Source: CAYQOX01 sp964419335
GTDB lineage: Bacteria; Hinthialibacterota; Hinthialibacteria; Hinthialibacterales; Hinthialibacteraceae
DNA: 6,329 nucleotides
Assembly: GCA_964419335.1 (NCBI GenBank)
Contig: CAYQOX010000095.1
Span: 1-6,329, forward strand
Direction: 5' to 3'
Below the pieces are notes generated by a model. That model worked only from the letters and a program-made list of their open reading frames with translations, made no database searches and had not been told where the DNA came from. Positions within the stretch are counted from its first letter, which is position 1. Each line of letters begins with the position of its first letter. A program made the position numbers and the translations under genes. Below, piece by piece: positions 5,578 to 6,329 of this stretch.

Positions 5578-5785
5578 CGATTTCCACGAGTTCCTCTTCT
5601 ATAGTGGGCGGTATGGGTTCATTGTGTTTTCTAAGACTTTCGATGTAGCCTTTCATGGCGTCTTTGATGTTATCAAGGGCTTCTTGACGGGTGTTACCCT
5701 GGCTGATGCACCCTGGCAGGCTTGGGACTTCCGCGACGAAGACACCGTCTTCGTCTTGTTCGATGAGCGCTCTGAATCGCAGCAT
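5570..5785 (-). CDS. hicB: HicB antitoxin (short form)
   Basis: A 71-residue HicB of the UPF0150 type that binds and blocks HicA. The sequence has the family order: an N-terminal strand FRALIEQDEDGVFVAEVPSL, PGCISQG, the helix TRQEALDNIKDAMKGYIESL, and a short tail ending VEIDA. There is no C-terminal DNA-binding domain (no ribbon-helix-helix or helix-turn-helix extension), so self-repression by HicB alone is doubtful. The ATG (5785-5783) follows GAGGT (5799-5795) by nine bases, and a promoter is visible 35 bases upstream. It is the first gene of the hicBA pair and overlaps hicA by eight bases. Confidence 0.93.
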   Translation of the reverse strand: MLRFRALIEQDEDGVFVAEVPSLPGCISQGNTRQEALDNIKDAMKGYIESLRKHNEPIPPTIEEELVEIDA

Positions 5786-5818
5786 GGCCGTATAACCTCA
5801 TGTGTATAGATTATCACT

Positions 5819-5847
5819 ATTTTATGACTGGAAACAGGTCTAGGCAA
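5819..5847 (-). promoter_or_regulatory. Candidate promoter of hicBA, inside repeat copy 2
   Basis: On the minus strand, TTGCCT (5847-5842) and TAAAAT (5824-5819) are separated by exactly 17 bases, giving a start near 5812 and a leader of about 27 bases to the hicB ATG. The -10 hexamer is the very end of the 150-bp repeat, so the repeat supplies the promoter. Copy 1 has TTGCCC-17-TAAAAT at 4996-4968. Confidence 0.5.
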
Positions 5848-5968
5848 GCGGTTAGTTTTCGGGATCGTACAATGCTTGTTATGCCGTTATTGATTCGTTA
5901 TCGGACGGAGTTCATAGATTCGCCCATACTTTGCCGCCGACGCCAAATCCCCCTGTCGAAGAGTCTCC
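5819..5968. repeat. 150-bp direct repeat, copy 2
   Basis: Partner of 4968-5117 (five differences in 150 bases, no gaps, same orientation). Here the repeat is continuous with an intact gene: its right 82 bases are the 3' end of the antitoxin-like gene at 5887-6105, and its left part is the spacer and candidate promoter leading to hicB. This copy is therefore probably the original arrangement and copy 1 the derived one. Confidence 0.9.
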
Positions 5969-6105
5969 CTGACATCATCCAATTTATAAGCATCTTCAAC
6001 ACTGAGATAAGGAGACCAACCGGTATCGTCTTCCAATAAGGCGACTTCAACTTCGGCCACATAGTGGCCTTCATGTACATACTTTGACTTCTTTCGTTGC
6101 TTCAT
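5887..6105 (-). CDS. Small antitoxin-like protein, 72 residues
   Basis: The product reads MKQRKKSKYVHEGHYVAEVE, then a block WSPYLSVEDAYKLDDVRETL and a C-terminus GRIYELRPITNQ. I recognise the KYVHEGxYVAEVEV...GWSPYLSxEDAYKLDDVRxALRxGD pattern as a widespread small family, often seen next to small toxin-like genes. It has no established biochemical role that I know. The basic N-terminus, the beta-hairpin-like VAEVEVALLEDD, and the DAYKLDDVR helix would suit an antitoxin or a partner-binding protein. Start: ATG 6105 with GGAGG (6118-6114) eight bases upstream and two bases after the stop of the DUF4258-like relic, which would be its natural partner. The gene is complete. Its last 26 codons are duplicated at 5036-5116. 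Confidence 0.8.
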   Translation of the reverse strand: MKQRKKSKYVHEGHYVAEVEVALLEDDTGWSPYLSVEDAYKLDDVRETLRQGDLASAAKYGRIYELRPITNQ

Positions 6106-6107
6106 CC

Positions 6108-6240
6108 TTACAGCCTCCGTGTAAACGTTTCATCCCATCGCTCCGGATCCGGACGATAGGCCGTGACTAACACGACAGGTTTATTATGACCTCATTTCAG
6201 CCGCATGCTCATCAGGGCCAATGTCGCAGGTGAGGTTTCC
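6108..6240 (-). pseudogene. DUF4258-like toxin relic, frameshifted
   Basis: From 6191 to 6108 the minus strand reads HNKPVVLVTAYRPDPERWDE and on to FTRRL and TAA. The VTAYxPDPxxW ending matches DUF4258 proteins, which are often toxin-like partners of small antitoxins. An in-frame TGA at 6194-6192 closes this frame upstream. In the neighbouring frame, 6240-6193 reads GNLTCDIGPDEHAAEM, which could continue the same protein across a frameshift near 6192. Before that, the palindromic repeat at 6245-6302 begins, so no intact N-terminus is visible. The stop is two bases from the ATG of the next gene. The family call is moderate; the frameshifted upstream part is weaker. Confidence 0.5.
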
Positions 6241-6244
6241 CGAT

Positions 6245-6302
6245 GTAGCCCACCAAGGTAATGATATTTGATGGGCTACGCTACGATTTCTTATAGGAAA
6301 TC
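6245..6302. repeat. Palindromic intergenic repeat, two hairpins
   Basis: GTAGCCCACCAA (6245-6256) and TTGATGGGCTAC (6268-6279) form a 12-base stem with one mismatch, a G-U pair if transcribed from the minus strand, around an 11-base loop. Six bases later GATTTC (6285-6290) and GAAATC (6297-6302) form a perfect second stem. The tail TGATCCCACCCTAC (6309-6324) resembles TGATCCACCCTAC near 163-175, hinting at a repeat family. It lies at the broken 5' side of the DUF4258-like relic. The window ends before its right edge is certain. Confidence 0.55.
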
Positions 6303-6329
6303 TTCGCTTTGATCCCACCCTACTTCACT

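Noticed and set aside
4968..5968. CRISPR array or insertion sequence
   Set aside because: Only two long repeats with gene-containing spacing; no regular short spacers and no transposase frame.
5800..6039. 79-residue plus-strand frame across repeat copy 2
   Set aside because: It is antisense to the 72-residue antitoxin-like gene, and its likeness to the frame at 4931 comes only from the repeat.

Overview
The window is bacterial. It suggests a hopanoid-producing bacterium, because a complete hpnH-type radical SAM gene is present, and one whose tRNA genes do not all encode the 3' CCA. Shine-Dalgarno sequences of the GGAG/AGGAG type precede several genes. The phylum cannot be fixed from the sequence. 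The hpnH and terminase genes share strongly C-ending codon use (CTC, CCC, ACC, ATC), which looks like the resident genome. From about 3663 to 4740 the DNA becomes visibly AT-rich, and 4968 to the end is a patchwork of toxin-antitoxin genes and relics, which looks like accessory DNA.

Layout. 1-376: no gene; a large imperfect inverted repeat (44-130), then a near-consensus extended -10 promoter (308-336). 377-1393 (+): hpnH, adenosylhopane synthase. 1528-1617 (+): tRNA-Ser(GGA). 1620-1793 (-): a 57-residue protein with two membrane segments, converging on the tRNA. 1794-2009: divergent intergenic region with an inverted repeat. 2010-3662 (+): a complete phage-type large terminase with ATPase and nuclease motifs but no other phage gene nearby. 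3673-3759 (+): a possible 28-residue leader ORF overlapping the next start. 3752-4171 and 4171-4740 (+): a tightly coupled pair of unrecognised membrane proteins.

4968-6329 is a toxin-antitoxin graveyard. On the minus strand, a frameshifted relic resembling a DUF4258 C-terminus (about 6240-6108) leads into an intact 72-residue antitoxin-like gene (6105-5887), followed by an intact hicB-hicA pair (5785-5347) with a plausible promoter of its own. On the plus strand lies a second, broken hicB-hicA pair (5116-5256 and 5258-5368), cut at both ends. A 150-bp direct repeat (4968-5117 and 5819-5968, about 97% identical) flanks both hic modules. It consists of the 3' end of the 72-residue gene plus the candidate hicBA promoter. 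The window ends in a palindromic repeat (6245-6302) that resembles a dispersed intergenic element.

How the genes work together: hpnH is a stand-alone metabolic gene here, with no other hopanoid gene in view. The terminase has no packaging partners, so it is a relic, a domesticated ATPase-nuclease, or an isolated acquisition. The membrane pair is the best candidate for an undescribed two-component system: overlapping genes, divergent composition, and a position beside toxin-antitoxin modules. Its function cannot be read from the sequence.
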